From Rhypophila decipiens (lineage: Eukaryota; Ascomycota; Sordariomycetes; Sordariales; Naviculisporaceae): 52,226 bases of DNA. Both the position numbers and the translations under genes were made by a program. Where the stretch lies: assembly GCA_033297075.1 (NCBI GenBank), contig MU858284.1:1-52226 (forward strand). The letters are read 5' to 3'. Below, piece by piece: positions 32,755-43,997 of this stretch (position 1 is the first letter of the stretch; the number at the start of each line of letters is the position of its first letter). The notes beneath the pieces were generated by a model. It worked only from the letters and a program-made list of their open reading frames with translations, had not been told where the DNA came from and ran no database searches.

Positions 32755-34132
32755 TTAACTGCTTGAGGCGTTGAGTTTCATCCGAAATTCATCAATCCGT
32801 GTCCAGATGTCTACCCCGTTCCACGTTTCAAGTCCCATCGTTTTGTCCGAAACGCCCCTCTTTGGCAAACCGATCTGCTCGATCGTAAAGCTTGCGGCAA
32901 CAGAGCTGACGATGGTTGCCTCTGTCGGATCTAGAGGAGCCGGGGTATCGCTTGTAGCAAGCATGAGGGTAAAGGCCCCGAGGAATGTGTTCCCAGCGCC
33001 AGTGACATCGACCACCTTGGACGGATCGCTAATTATGGAATGCAGGAAACCAGCGGGCTGGATAAGACCGGGACATGACGAGACAGCCGTGCTCGCCTGA
33101 TCAAATGACCACAAGGCCCCGTCCGTGGGGGCCAACTCCCGATTCGAGGAGGCGGAGCGCATGGCGCTCAATAAGGCTACGGTCAAAGGGCCTTTTTGCT
33201 CCCATGGCGGCTGCGTCGGCTGCATCTTCGGCTGCTGCAGTACTACCGTTGGACCGTGGCCCGAAAACTGCCAGGAATTCGTGGTGATTGGGTGAGTAGA
33301 CGTCAACGACGGTAGCAGCACGTATCTGCGCGTCTCGGTTCTCCGGGGTACAAGATGCCGGTGCGGGTTCCCAGATGATCAGGGGCCGTGTGGGGTCACC
33401 CTCGGCGGTCCGGAGTGCGACTAGATCTAAGACCAGCTTGTGGAGGTCCTGAGGCGAGGCAAGGAAATGGAAAGCGGTCGAGTTAAGAAGATTGGGGTCT
33501 CCTCTCAGGTCGGCAGGCGTCGGCTGGAGGGTAGGGGTGTGTAGCGGAAGGTCCGATCTAAGGGTATTACGAACGTTAGCAAAGGTGTACAGCAGACGCC
33601 ATGCACGGGTATGGAAGGCGTGAGAGGATCCCAATTAAGGCGTCTTATGGAAGGCGTCATACGGCCTCGCCTGATCCCGGCACATGCCTCCAATTGTCGG
33701 CGATGGGCCTCTGTGAGACTAGGACAGCCGGTCAATTAGGAGTTTGACACGCCATTATCCCCCACGTGGTAGGCCTATTTCTCCGCTCATGTCTTCCCTA
33801 CCCTTAAAGTTCGGGCCGGTGTACTGGATCAAGCCGCGTGTCGTGGCCCGTGACGGGTCCAATCTGAACTGGAGACTGAGGTCCCAATCTCGGAGGACAG
33901 CTCGTAGAGGCGCCGGGAAATCACCTCCGGCTAGTACAACGGGCCCTATCTCCTTGGAGTCGGCGGTTTTCGTTTGCGTTGCTGTTGCTGGTACTTCAAT
34001 TTGTGCGCCCAGGGTGCTGTACAGTCCCGAGCCACCGGGCACATCAGATAGGACCTGACCATCCGGGAACCGAATCTCGTCCAAGACAACCATACCAAAG
34101 GAGCAAAACCTGATTCGCGCATTGGATCCCAT
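32755..34132 (-). pseudogene. Broken pfkB-family sugar kinase (MAK32-like)
   Basis: Exon 1 (34132-33802) starts MGSNARIRFCSFGMVVLDEI, then DVPGGSGLYSTLGA and ATTRGLIQYTGPNFKG. An intron (33558-33801, GTAGGG donor, GCTAAC branch point, TAG acceptor) joins it to DRTFRYT. The reading frame must then shift near 33530-33543 to reach TLQPTPADLRG and the long block with RPLIIWEPAP and VVDVYSPNHHE. The frame meets TGA at 33101-33103, continues beyond it as recognisable family sequence (SGEHGCLVMSR, RWFPAFHN), and must shift again near 33025-33040 to reach VVDVTGAGNTFLGAF, the pfkB signature with Asn in place of the usual Asp. One stop plus two frameshifts make an active product unlikely, though indel errors in the assembly could explain the shifts. 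MAK32-like proteins are ribokinase-fold proteins of unclear substrate. It is divergent from the NMP kinase fragment. Confidence 0.75.
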
Positions 34133-34503
34133 GTCTCAATATTCCGTAGGGGCCGATTTGGAAATCGTGTATAAATTTTGCGATATTTAGAGCTGGCTGG
34201 CCGCGGGCTGTTTGGTGTGCCCCTTGGAAGAAAAACTTTTGCCGGGTGTCGATTGGTGCACAACTATTTTTAGATGACCTGTCTGGTATTTTCTTTAGGA
34301 TCGCGGCCGGCGTGAGTCAGGAAGCCGTGGCAGCGCGGATCACGTGGCTACACAATTACAGACTCACAGTTCCGAATGTCGCAGCGCACTTGCATTTTCC
34401 CTTCGATCCCCTCTTTTTCTTTTGGGCACGAGTTCTGGATCCATTACACCGATATTGGGATTCTGACACACATCCACGTGCTGGGATAAGCAAGCTAAAC
34501 GCC
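34133..34503. promoter_or_regulatory. Shared divergent promoter region
   Basis: 370 bp lie between the start codons of two head-to-head genes, both broken. An A/T-rich stretch near 34165-34190 may contain the core promoter of the leftward gene. The rightward frame is open upstream of 34504, but that part does not look like coding sequence of the family. Confidence 0.4.
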
Positions 34504-34937
34504 ATGGCCACAAGTAATATGAAGACTGCGGCGGACCGTTATGCTTCACGCCAGCCTGAGTTAACCATAATAGGAATGCTGGGCGGCTCAGGGTGCGGCA
34601 AAGGGACACAATGCCGGCTGTTGTCGGAGAAGTTCAACATCGTGCACTTGAGTGTCGGTGAGGTCTTACGAAAGGAAGTGGCTCAACCAGGGAGCCCGTT
34701 TGGCAGTATCATACGGGAGAACATGTCCGCCGGACGGGTTGGGCCAAAGGAGATCACGGTTACCATTCTCAAGGACTACATTTTGCAAAGTGTTGCGGCA
34801 TTGGGTACGCACGTCTTCATCCTAGATGGTATGTTGTGTTCAAGTTCAGCTCCTCTCTCAGTGATGTTGTTGCCTGTGTCTTAGAGAACGAGTGTGTGAG
34901 CTATGCATGCCAGTTGGTGCTTGAAGTCACGAGATAG
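34504..34937 (+). pseudogene. Truncated nucleoside-monophosphate kinase fragment
   Basis: Exon 1 (34504-34828) starts at an ATG in a GCCATGGC context and reads into LTIIGMLGGSGCGKGTQCRL, the P-loop of the adenylate kinase/UMP-CMP kinase family, followed by NIVHLSVGEVLRKE and FILDG. After an intron (34829-34884, GTATGT donor, TAG acceptor) only ENECVSYACQLVLEVTR remains before TAG, giving 125 aa. The family's FPR motif after LDG and the whole LID domain with its catalytic arginines are missing, against about 190-200 aa for a full enzyme. A catalytically active kinase is therefore unlikely. The alternative is a recently evolved short protein that keeps only the nucleotide-binding half. Confidence 0.65.
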
Positions 34938-35595
34938 ACGCACCCGGTCATCCTCTGTCATAACCGCTGCCGGCATTCAGGATCATGAAAACCTTTCAGC
35001 CTTGTGGGTCCATCTTGGGGCGATTGGGATTTGCTCAACGTGGGATATGAAACTCAATATTACTAGTGAAGCGCAAACGGTGTGAAATGACTTCTTTGCT
35101 TAGAATAGTTCATGGGGGTGTGTTCTTTTCTGTATCCTGATATGTTTGCTTGTCCACTGGTCCTTAGAAGTTCTGGTTGTTGATGCAAGGTTGGCTGCAA
35201 ACAGGTGATCAAATTGGTCCTAATACACGTGTTACAAACAGCGAGTGTTTGATTTACAAATGAGAAACTCATTCCGGAGTGTATGAACTATATGGAAAGC
35301 TTGTCTTCACTGCAGGATAAATCTGTTGTGTTGTCTGTATAATGAGTGTTCAAGATCATCATGACTGCGCATTGAAGCGACAAGCTCCACGACGGTAAAG
35401 CCAGTAAACCCAGCTGCACTGGACCGGCAAAGTTCCGAATATTATGGTTTGCATAATGACAGTGGAGGTCAAACGACATGAGTTGGGTATCATTACCGTG
35501 TCTACAAAGAACTCAATTACACATCTCCTTCTGTCTCTTGCACCTCGTCACGGTTCACCTCATACGTAGGCATGCCAACGCCGACTGAGCCGTCC
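34938..35595. other. Intergenic
   Basis: No gene is supported. A frame from 34903 to 35085 could carry decayed C-terminal kinase sequence, but I see no family motif in it. Confidence 0.4.
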
Positions 35596-36263
35596 TCACT
35601 GACAATTCTTACACTCCAAACACCCAATATACCGCGCCTCCTTTCCACGATCAACCATCCCCTGCCACTCGGCAAACAAGTCAGATGTTCCGGGTTTGTA
35701 GGCAATATCCAGGAGGTTTGACTCTTGGCAAGAAGGTTCGCTCCATCTATGCAGATACATATACCTAAGTATTAGCAAACCGCACTGGTCATGATTGTTG
35801 ATAACGGGGAAAATGAGAGCAACAAGTACATACAAGCGACAAATCACGCCCGCATCTGGCTCGATGGAGCCGAGATGTTCCCAGACTGCTTCCGGAAGCA
35901 CCTCGCATGGCGCTAGGGGTGGGTCTGGGATGGTGATGTTGTACTGGACTTTAAAGCAGCTTACGAAGTTGGGTTCGTAGCAGAGGTAGACCTGTATTAT
36001 GTATATTGCGTTGTGAGTAACTTGACATCGTGAGACAGTGGGTGAAACACTGTAGTCAGGGATGTGATGGTATATGTGGCTTGCCCGGAGCTAGGAGGAA
36101 GGTGGACATTGGTTGTGGGTTGCTGTGGACTTACATCCCCTTGAAGATCTTGCTTAGCGAAAGGCGTAGTTATGACATTGAGGCCCGTGTCTTTGTGTGT
36201 GGCGAGGGCAAACGGCAGGATCACGGACAATGCCGCTAGTAAGGAGAGATTGAAGAATCTCAT
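35596..36263 (-). CDS. Small secreted cysteine-rich protein
   Basis: Three exons (36263-36135, 35991-35834, 35764-35596) give 151 aa. Intron 1 (35992-36134) has a GTAAGT donor and CAG acceptor; intron 2 (35765-35833) has a GTATGT donor, a GCTAAT branch point and a TAG acceptor. Phases agree, and no single frame covers the gene. Residues 1-21 (MRFFNLSLLAALSVILPFALA) are a clear signal peptide. The mature chain has eight cysteines, the last three in a C-terminal GCLECKNC, and one N-glycosylation sequon (NIT). I do not recognise the family. It could be an effector-like protein. A competing acceptor about 60 bp earlier in intron 1 leads to a stop, so I chose the later one. Confidence 0.65.
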
Positions 36264-37216
36264 GGTGTGGGCTATGTTGTAGAGGTTGAAAGCCTGGAAG
36301 GTTCTCGAGGGCAGATAGGTCTGCAGCCTTTGGTAGGTTATCCATCATCACCAGAGAGAAGGCAATGCCAGTTCAAATAGACGACATCTTGACGTGGGCC
36401 ATGAGGAAGATGTCACAACCGGCCGAGACCACCATTTTAAGTAAGCACTAGAACTACTGTGCTGCCCGAAGTTGTGCGTCGTGCCCTTGACGCCTTGCAG
36501 TGTTCCCATGTCAACACCCCGATCGAAAGAGGACCACATAATCTCGAGTAAACTCAGGTTTTGATCGCACAAAGCCATGTCAGGTCATGTCATCGCTGCC
36601 GTGTGTACCGGGCGAAGATCTGAATACTACGACCTGGAGTTGCCTCGTAGTTCGCACGATGTCTAGAACAGCCGGATCAGCACCCGAATCAGCAGCCAGA
36701 CGCGGGATAGTGAGGATGAGGAGATGGTGATATGTTGACCGTGACGCGGGGAGGGGTTCGGGGACCCGGTGACGTATGTTTCTGCGGATAATACATGCTA
36801 GTACAAGAAATCGAATTCGTACATGATGATAACTGTACGACTGTGATGAGCAAAGAGACTATCTGTTATCAACACACTGTGGGATCAAAATCCTTGAGCC
36901 ACGAAAAGTCATAAAGTCATTAATCATGAAACTGGATATGGAACGACTGGGACAAATCCTTCCCTCCTCGACGGATGCACATCCTGAAGCCCCGCTCCGT
37001 CAACCTCACCACATCTATCTGCCAAAGATTGTACTGCCTATAGTCCATGTTCGTAAGATGTGTTCCACTGAATGTGTGCAGGCCCAACCGGGAAAATGAA
37101 ATTCGTCCTTGGAGAATATGACACAAAGCACTTTCAGCCTGTGCTGATATACCAGAATCACAAGGATCAGCGTGCTACTTTGATATGTTACCATAACCGT
37201 AAGATGCCTCTTGAGA
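36264..37216. other. Intergenic
   Basis: This holds the promoter of the secreted-protein gene on the left and the 3' flank of the ankyrin gene on the right. A tiny + strand frame at 36365 followed by a GTAAGC site could be a gene remnant, but no continuation gives a recognisable protein. Confidence 0.4.
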
Positions 37217-40216
37217 TTATTCGTCGCCTTGGTTCGCGTCGAAAAACACTTCATCTTCATCGTCAGATTCCTCCCGTGATCGACCCACAGCTCCTGACTC
37301 GCCTCGCGAGTCCTCGTTCGCCGCAGAAACATTGTCGCTCGGATCTGCGGCAGTCTTGGTGGTACTCGTAGCTTTTTCTCTTAGCCAATGTGGTGTAGCT
37401 ATCTGAAATTTCCCAGATTGCCAAGGTTGGTAGTCGTTGTCGGAGTCGTTGCCGGAATCAACATTCTCCTTCTCGCCACCAGCAGTACCCTCCGCGTCTT
37501 CGTCAATCTCGCCATCATCATTAGAATTCTCATCCCCTATTGTGACTTCATCTCCATCCCCGCTGCTTCTTCCCTCGTCCCCCGTGTTGTCGTCATCTCG
37601 GGATGCAGACTGGCAAATGTCCAAATACTCTTGCCAAAGCTCCTCAACCTCCGACTTTTGTTGTAGATGATCCTCCCAAAGTACTGGATCTTCCCTCGAG
37701 TAAAGAAAGAGACCTTGTTCCCAATTCCGTTCCCGTGTCTCGACGAGCAGCGCCTTCATTGACAACAATTCTGCGCGGGATGGTCTTCTCTCCGCCGGGA
37801 GAAGTGTCATTGTCTGGTCTGAAACTCGAGCGAGGTCATCAGCGGCGGTGTCACTCCAAACATCCTCCTTGTCAGGATCAACCCCAGCTAGTTCAATGCT
37901 TCTGATATATTCAATCACTTCCAGCTTACCATTGCACGATGCAAAGTGTAAGATTGTCTGTTGGTCATAGTTGATGACATCAAGTTTGGCACCTTGTTGA
38001 TGAAACTATTTCAATCGATAGCCGTCTGATTCATGGGAGTGAGTATATTTGCCCATTGTCCACATAATTGGCGCGAGGCCATTTCTGTCGGTCCCGTTTA
38101 TATCGGCCCCAGCTGCTATAAGTGCTGTGATCACCTTGGGGTAATCGTCCAGGTCGTCCAACAACGTGCCACCGCAGGCCAAGTATGACAAGACGCTCCA
38201 TCCGGAATTACTTGTAATGTTTGTGTCGACTCCAAACGCCAGAAGCAGCTTCGTCATGGCATAGGATCTTGATTTGTGGACCGATGCACATCCCTCAATG
38301 CTGCGAGCATTAGGGTCGCAGCCTGCCTCCAGCAACGCCTGCACGATCGGGAGTCCTACATCATCATTGTTGTAGGCTGCTCCATATAAAGGGGTAACTC
38401 CAAATGCATCCGCTTTTTCAAGATTAGCACCATTCGATATCAAAAACCAGACTGCCGCCTCATTCCTGGTCTTGATGGCCCATAAAAGTGGCGTCATGCC
38501 AGCTTCGTCCCAGTCATCCATTGCAGTAGGATCTGCAACCAACGAGTTAAATAAAGGCAAAGTGTCCAAGTTTAGTATTGAGTCGTGGAGAGGAGTCGAG
38601 TGTATTAATTCGTCACTTGATCCCCGCAATCCTGCATAGAAGTGAAGCTGGTGTGTTATCGTCACCCAGACCGGGCTTCCGCCTCGAGAAGCGTCGTTGC
38701 TGGAGAAAGAATGTCGCTGCCGAATATGGGGTTCTATGAAAAAATCAGTATTCATTCGTTGTCGGGTTTCACTGCACGCGGCGATGACCCTTCCCACAGT
38801 AAATAATTCATGACTCACGCTCCATAAGGGCCTCTCAAAGAGGTGTTATATCTACTGTTAAACAACAGCTCGCATGCCTGTCACGACTCATTCCGGATGG
38901 CGTTCTGATCAGAAATGTGGTTAGTTTGGTTCATGCCGCAATCTTTTATATCCAACCTTGAACATAATATACTCAGAGTGAATCCTTTACAGGCATACCA
39001 GTAACAATGGCTCGCCATACGAATTGACGGCGCTTGAAGGTATCTTTCTCCCCTCAATACACTCCCTAAGGTATTTTACATCATTTATTCTAATATAATA
39101 CCAGATTTCATTTGTACTGTCGATCACGATTGGGACATGTAGATGCAGACTAGCACCAGCCCCGGTCAGGGATGACCATGTTGTAGTGACATGGATGCCT
39201 CTGGCTATCACCCATTTCGGAAAATAGTACACCAGGGAGAAGGAAGAACGGCCCGAGTGACAAGAATTGTCGTTACACGATCGTGGGTCCAAGATCGGAA
39301 TGCTGTTGTAATTGACCGTGAAGGCACCCATGATCGGCTGTAGCCACCTGGGGGTTTGCATAGTTGACCTCCTATGACTATGACACCTGCAGCGGCATTG
39401 CGGCCGGCATCGTTGAGGCACAGAGGTTTGTAAAGAGAGAGTTGGACTGTAAGGCGGGTTCATCCATGTTTGCCTCGAATCCGCGTGGCCCGTCCCGTGG
39501 TGACTTGGTGTAAGCAGCAGGCTTGTCTGTCTTTCATGGACTTGTGACCTCTCGCACAGCATTCGTTGAATCGAGATTAGAAGTTCCTGGTTCCCTCGTT
39601 GAATGACAGACTCATATCTCTGCTCGAGCGTCGAGCTAAGGGTATCGACCAGCGTTGTATGCAGTCGTTCAGACATGGCTACAGATTCAGCATGCCTCTG
39701 CTCATGTGTGCTCGACAACATCTCGACGAGCCCTCTCAGCTCCAGTACAGCCGTGGTGGATTGATTGCCTTGGGCGACTTGAAGGGCGCTGAAACAGATG
39801 CTCAGACTCTCTCGAGCTGACCGTGTCTTGTCGCGAAGCTTTGCAATCTCGGCCTTGGATCGTTGCCACTGAAGTTTGGAGATGCGGTGGAGACCATCTT
39901 TGCCACGGCCTTTGCTCCCAGCCAACAGTTTATCGGATAGTTCGCTCAACGCTTTCGTGGTATCCTGCAGTTCGGCGACGATACGGTTCAAGCTTGTGGA
40001 CTCAGCAATCGGTAACTGACTTTTTTGTTGTGGTAGATGGCTCAAGGACGACTGGACGTGGCGAACGACGCCCTCGAGTGTGGCTATCTCGTTGAGGAAG
40101 TCACAGAACTCGGCCCAGGCTTCGGTGAATCCACGGAGGACTTTAGCTGCTTTCGCAATGCCGGCTCCTGCCTGTACAAGAGCAATCACGCTCGCGGCGA
40201 CCGAGAGAGGATCCAT
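37217..40216 (-). pseudogene. Fungal_N and ankyrin-repeat gene interrupted by an in-frame stop
   Basis: Exon 1 is 40216-38999, exon 2 about 38877-38819, exon 3 38771-38006 ending in TAG: 680 aa. Past the TAG the same frame runs on to 37217 with clear ankyrin sequence (KLDVINYDQQTILHFASCNGKLEVIEY), then an acidic tail, which would make 943 aa. The start MDPLSVAASVIALVQAGAGI is the Fungal_N domain (1-200); an earlier ATG (40285) gives an unlike extension. A CRPQCRCRCH cluster lies near residue 270, then a conserved segment found ahead of ankyrin repeats in such proteins. At least five ankyrin-like repeats follow. Two acceptors are possible for intron 1: the one nearer the branch point (exon from 38904) includes TGA at 38881-38883, the other (38877) avoids it. 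TAG for CAG is a C-to-T change in CpA context, as RIP would make. The shorter product could still be expressed. Confidence 0.72.
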
Positions 40217-41168
40217 GGTGTCGATGACGCGTGTACCGATTTCTGTCCACGATAGTATCCGAACCTCAGCTGTCGCGTTATACACAAAGAGACAGTTGCG
40301 ATTGTGCCGCCTGGATGAGGATCAACCACGGCGGCCTCATTTTTCGGGGATGGAGAGGGGGTAATCTGCCCGATGGTGGCAGAGTGCCTTGTACCTTGAC
40401 CTGATTGGCGAGAGCATGCACGCTTCCAAATCAGGGAAATGGAAGAGCTGCTGTGTGGTCGCACAATCGCGAGGGCGTTGAAGGAGAGGTGTTTTCTGCC
40501 TACTCCGTAGTTTCGTGGGCATCAGTCAAGTGGTTGGGAATATCCGAAGAAGTCCCGTTCAACTCAAGTCATACTTCTTGATCCATTCGTGTTTTCCCAA
40601 TATAAGTTGAGAAGGGTTTTGGCCCACCATATAACATGAACAATCGCCATTTGCACCTTCTAGGTTTGCTCCAAGCTCACACCGATCACGCCCACAACGA
40701 ATCACCGGTCAAGCCACTCACAACTCAATCCACGAGCAGGAAGGCACACCTCGATTAACTTTAACAGGTTCAATTCATCAGCACCCGAGATCCAACCTCA
40801 AACTAGATTAGATATAAATATTCCACCAAGACCAGTAACGAATTCGAAGTGTAATTGAAGAGGCGCCACCATGACGAAAGAACACCAAGGAAATAAAAAC
40901 ACATGGAAACACTGGGAAAGAAAGACACCGAGAGCTTTTAATACCAAGAATCACCCGTCATCAAAAAAATCTCAATGCCAAAAGAATTTGTTGATAGAGC
41001 AAACACCCCCTATATATGTACTGGTTGTTGATGTGTGTTTTAACCCATCCCAAATGACACCGAGTCGACCCTTTGGCATCCGGAAATAACAAAAGGTGGA
41101 CGGGCAAAAAAAAGAGAAATTGCACGGCTCTAGATCACCACGCTATTATATCCTCCAGGCGGTTTACC
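40217..41168. other. Intergenic
   Basis: This holds the promoter of the ankyrin gene on the left and the 3' flank of the GH72 gene on the right. TACTCCGTA occurs near 40500. No gene is supported. Confidence 0.45.
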
Positions 41169-42581
41169 TTACAAGGCAAGGGCACCGACAAGGGTGAACA
41201 TGGCAACGAGACCAGAGGCGAACAATGGCGCCTTGTGGAGGGAAGCAGCGCTCTTGTCGCCATCGCCCTTGTCAGCAGAGCCGGAGTCGCTATTCTCATC
41301 CTCAGAGCCGGCAGGACCAGCCCACTGGGAGCCGGGGCCGTCGAGGCCGGGACCCTTGCCAGCACCGTTATCGAAGAACTATTGAGACATTTTGTCAGCT
41401 GCTTGTATTCATTTGCGGGACATCACTAGACAAAAATAGCATACCTTTTGGGCCTCAGCGGGCATGGCAGGGAGACGGCTACCCTCGATGAGCCACTTGT
41501 CGTCCTTGGGGGGGCAGTCCTGGGCCTTGGTGTTGGAGGTGTACCCACCGTCGCCCTTGGGAGCAGGGTACTTGGACATGGCCTTCTGGAGGTTGGCAAA
41601 CTCGGGGAGCTCCTTGCGGGCACCGGTCTGGTCCTTGGGGTCATCCTTGGGGACGGTGATCTGGACGATACCGAACTTGTTCTCCTCCATGGTGTACTCG
41701 TACATGAGACCGCCAGAGTAGACATGGGTCATCTCCTTGCTCATGAGAGCCTCGATCTCACCAAAGTCACGTCCGTTGGCGGTGCATCCGTACTCGGAGA
41801 GGAAGATGGGCAGACCGTAGCCGGTGAAGTTCTTGACCTTTTGGTCCCAGCCCGAGGTGACGATGTCGGTGTTGCACCAGGAGTAGTCGTTGAAGGCGAA
41901 GAAGTCGCTGCGCTCCTCGTCGGTGCCGCAGTTGAAGTAGTCGGCCGTCTGGCGGCGGTTGTCGGTCACATCGGCGGCAGAGTAGCCGACGGGGATCTGG
42001 CGATAGCCACGGGCCTTGATGTAGGCGCGCATGTCACGGGTGGTGGCCTTGACGTAGCGGGCGGATAGAGTGGTCTCGGGCTCGTCGTGGATGACCTCGT
42101 TTCCGGAGAAGAAGGCCATGGTGTTGTCGTACTTGGCGAACTCGTCAATCACGGCGAAGACGCTCTGGAGGTAGGCGTGGTTGTAAGACGGGGCCGGAGT
42201 CTCGCGGTTGATGGAGTACTTCGGGTTGTTGGCGTCCACGGTCAGGTAGATGCCGGCGTCGGCGAGAGCCTCCATGCACTCATCGTGGCTGACTCCCGAG
42301 TTGTCGATCGAGTAGACACGGACGACGTTGATCCCGAGCTTCTTGAACTTGGCGATATCAGGCAGACACACGTCGGGGTCGGCAAGAGGATCGATGTTGG
42401 CCGAGGAGCCACCGGGCTGGTAGGCGATACCGCGAACGTAGAAGCGCTCATTTCCCTTGAAGAAGGCGTTTCCCTTGACTGTGATTGGTGTTATCGAGGC
42501 TTGACGCTTCTGCGGCACAGCGCCGGCCGGGCTGGCGGCAACGACGGCCGCCAAAGCGGAGACGAGAGCGACGGAACGCAT
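41169..42581 (-). CDS. GPI-anchored 1,3-beta-glucanosyltransferase (GH72)
   Basis: Two exons (42581-41445, 41378-41169) give 448 aa; the intron at 41379-41444 has a GTATGC donor and TAG acceptor, with phases agreeing. Residues 1-18 are a signal peptide and 25-26 (KR) a possible Kex2 site. The GH72 domain covers about 30-340, with the acid/base Glu in SGNEV (Glu162) and the nucleophile Glu in LSEYG (Glu263). A short Gly/Ser/Asp-rich stretch and a terminal hydrophobic segment (LFASGLVAMFTLVGALAL) form a GPI-attachment signal. There is no X8/CBM43 domain, so it belongs with the Gel1/Gas-type members lacking that module. The enzyme cuts and rejoins beta-1,3-glucan chains at the plasma membrane and wall. 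Codons are strongly C-biased throughout, as in highly expressed genes. It is probably a core gene. Confidence 0.95.
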
Positions 42582-43796
42582 CTTGTGGAACGGCTCGGAT
42601 TTCGGATCTCGATCGGCTTATCACTATAGTGTTTTATTTCAACGACCGAATCTTTTGGGTTGTCGTGTAACTCGACTGTTGCGAATTGGGGGCCGGAAAT
42701 GGGCGGACAAAACACACGGAACTCGGGAATGGGGGTGATTAAAAGTCGAGAAAAAATTGCACTAAAAGGCCGTTCAAAACGAGCGATGCGGCCTTGGTGA
42801 GAAGAAAAAGGAATTGCAAGTTTGTTGAGCGATTGACGGAGAAGAAAGACGACGATTTAGAGATGAGAGAGAGAGGAAGAAAAGAGGAACAAAAAAAAGT
42901 TGGAACAAAAACAATCGAACCGGTTTGAGATGGAAAAGGGAGTTGGTCAAAAGGGGGAACGACAATCCACTTCTTCCGGGATCCGAACCCCCTGAGCAGG
43001 ATTGTGAGTGGGTGTGTGGACTCTTGGAGGACACGGAGAAGCTGGACCTCGCTGCACAACACGGACAAGACTCGCTGAGAACCAACACTGTTCGACACTG
43101 CCACTCCCAAGTGTCTTGGATTTCTTGGGATCCTCTTGGCCAGCCGGGCTTCATTGCGTCTGCCAAGGGTTCCGGCCGCCAGTAATTAAACGGCCAAGCG
43201 CCCCTAATCGACCACCCATTTCACAGGTGGGTCCCCGCCGACGACTGCGAATCTGCCATCCCAGAGCTGTCATTTGACGATACGGAGTACGACTGTGAAA
43301 CCCAAGACTGCCGAAGAGTGGGTGCATTATCTCCTTTGGATCTTGGTTTGAGTTTGAATGCTACAGAACGAAGCAACGACGGTGAACAAAAAGTTTCGCC
43401 AACGGTCAAATAAAGTGAACACATCAACACGTGCCATATGGGCGAATACCTGCGCATTTTCGATGTGGGAATGTTCTGTGACCAGCAGACAAATGTCCAC
43501 CTTCAAGAGCCCTTGGGACTCCACTGGTTGGTGAAATGTTCTCACCAATCCCCATTTCATCCGCTGGCATGGCGTGTCACGGCCGTGGCACTGGCATGAA
43601 GAACGCCAACCGCCACCACAGACTCCACGGCTACAGCAGCCAATTGCTGCCGGTTCCTTGTCAAAGCTGCTGTGAGCTGTCCAAGCTGTCGAAGTTTGAC
43701 AACTGGCAGCTGCAAGCCTGCATGAGCGACCAAACTTGCTTTGAAGAAGGCGATCTTTAGCCGGAATCGTTGAACCAATACGAGATTTTGCTGATT

Positions 43797-43890
43797 TACG
43801 GATACAAGGAGCGATGTCGTACACGCGTCGCGGTGGGGCTTGGAAAAAGTGATCTGTATCCGTACTACGTATCCGTACCTGAATACGGAT
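43797..43890. repeat. Cluster of TACGGATA octamers
   Basis: Perfect copies lie at 43797-43804 (direct), 43857-43864 and 43870-43877 (inverted), and a 7/8 copy at 43884-43891. The same octamer is found at 3849, 3871 (inverted), 13451 and 28364, always outside genes. Confidence 0.65.
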
Positions 43891-43975
43891 CCTCAAGATC
43901 GTAACGTTACGATAACAATAGCACGTGATTTAGCTTGGCTCTCTGGGCGACGACATCTGGTAATATCAGACATGC

Positions 43976-43997
43976 TGGTTGGTATAGTGGTAAGTAT
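43976..43997 (+). other. tRNA-Asp-like 5' half (relic)
   Basis: TTGGTATAGTGGTAAGTAT matches the D-arm region and A box of eukaryotic tRNA-Asp closely. No anticodon stem, B box (GGTTCGANTCC) or acceptor pairing follows, so it is not a functional tRNA gene; it may be a relic or chance. Confidence 0.35.

Noticed and set aside
36365..36530. Possible two-exon mini-gene with a GTAAGC donor
   Set aside because: Both exons together give under 50 residues with no family resemblance; no continuation found.
41448..42629. Plus-strand frames of 206 and 180 aa opposite the GH72 gene
   Set aside because: Antisense shadows of a strongly codon-biased gene; low-complexity Gly/Val composition.
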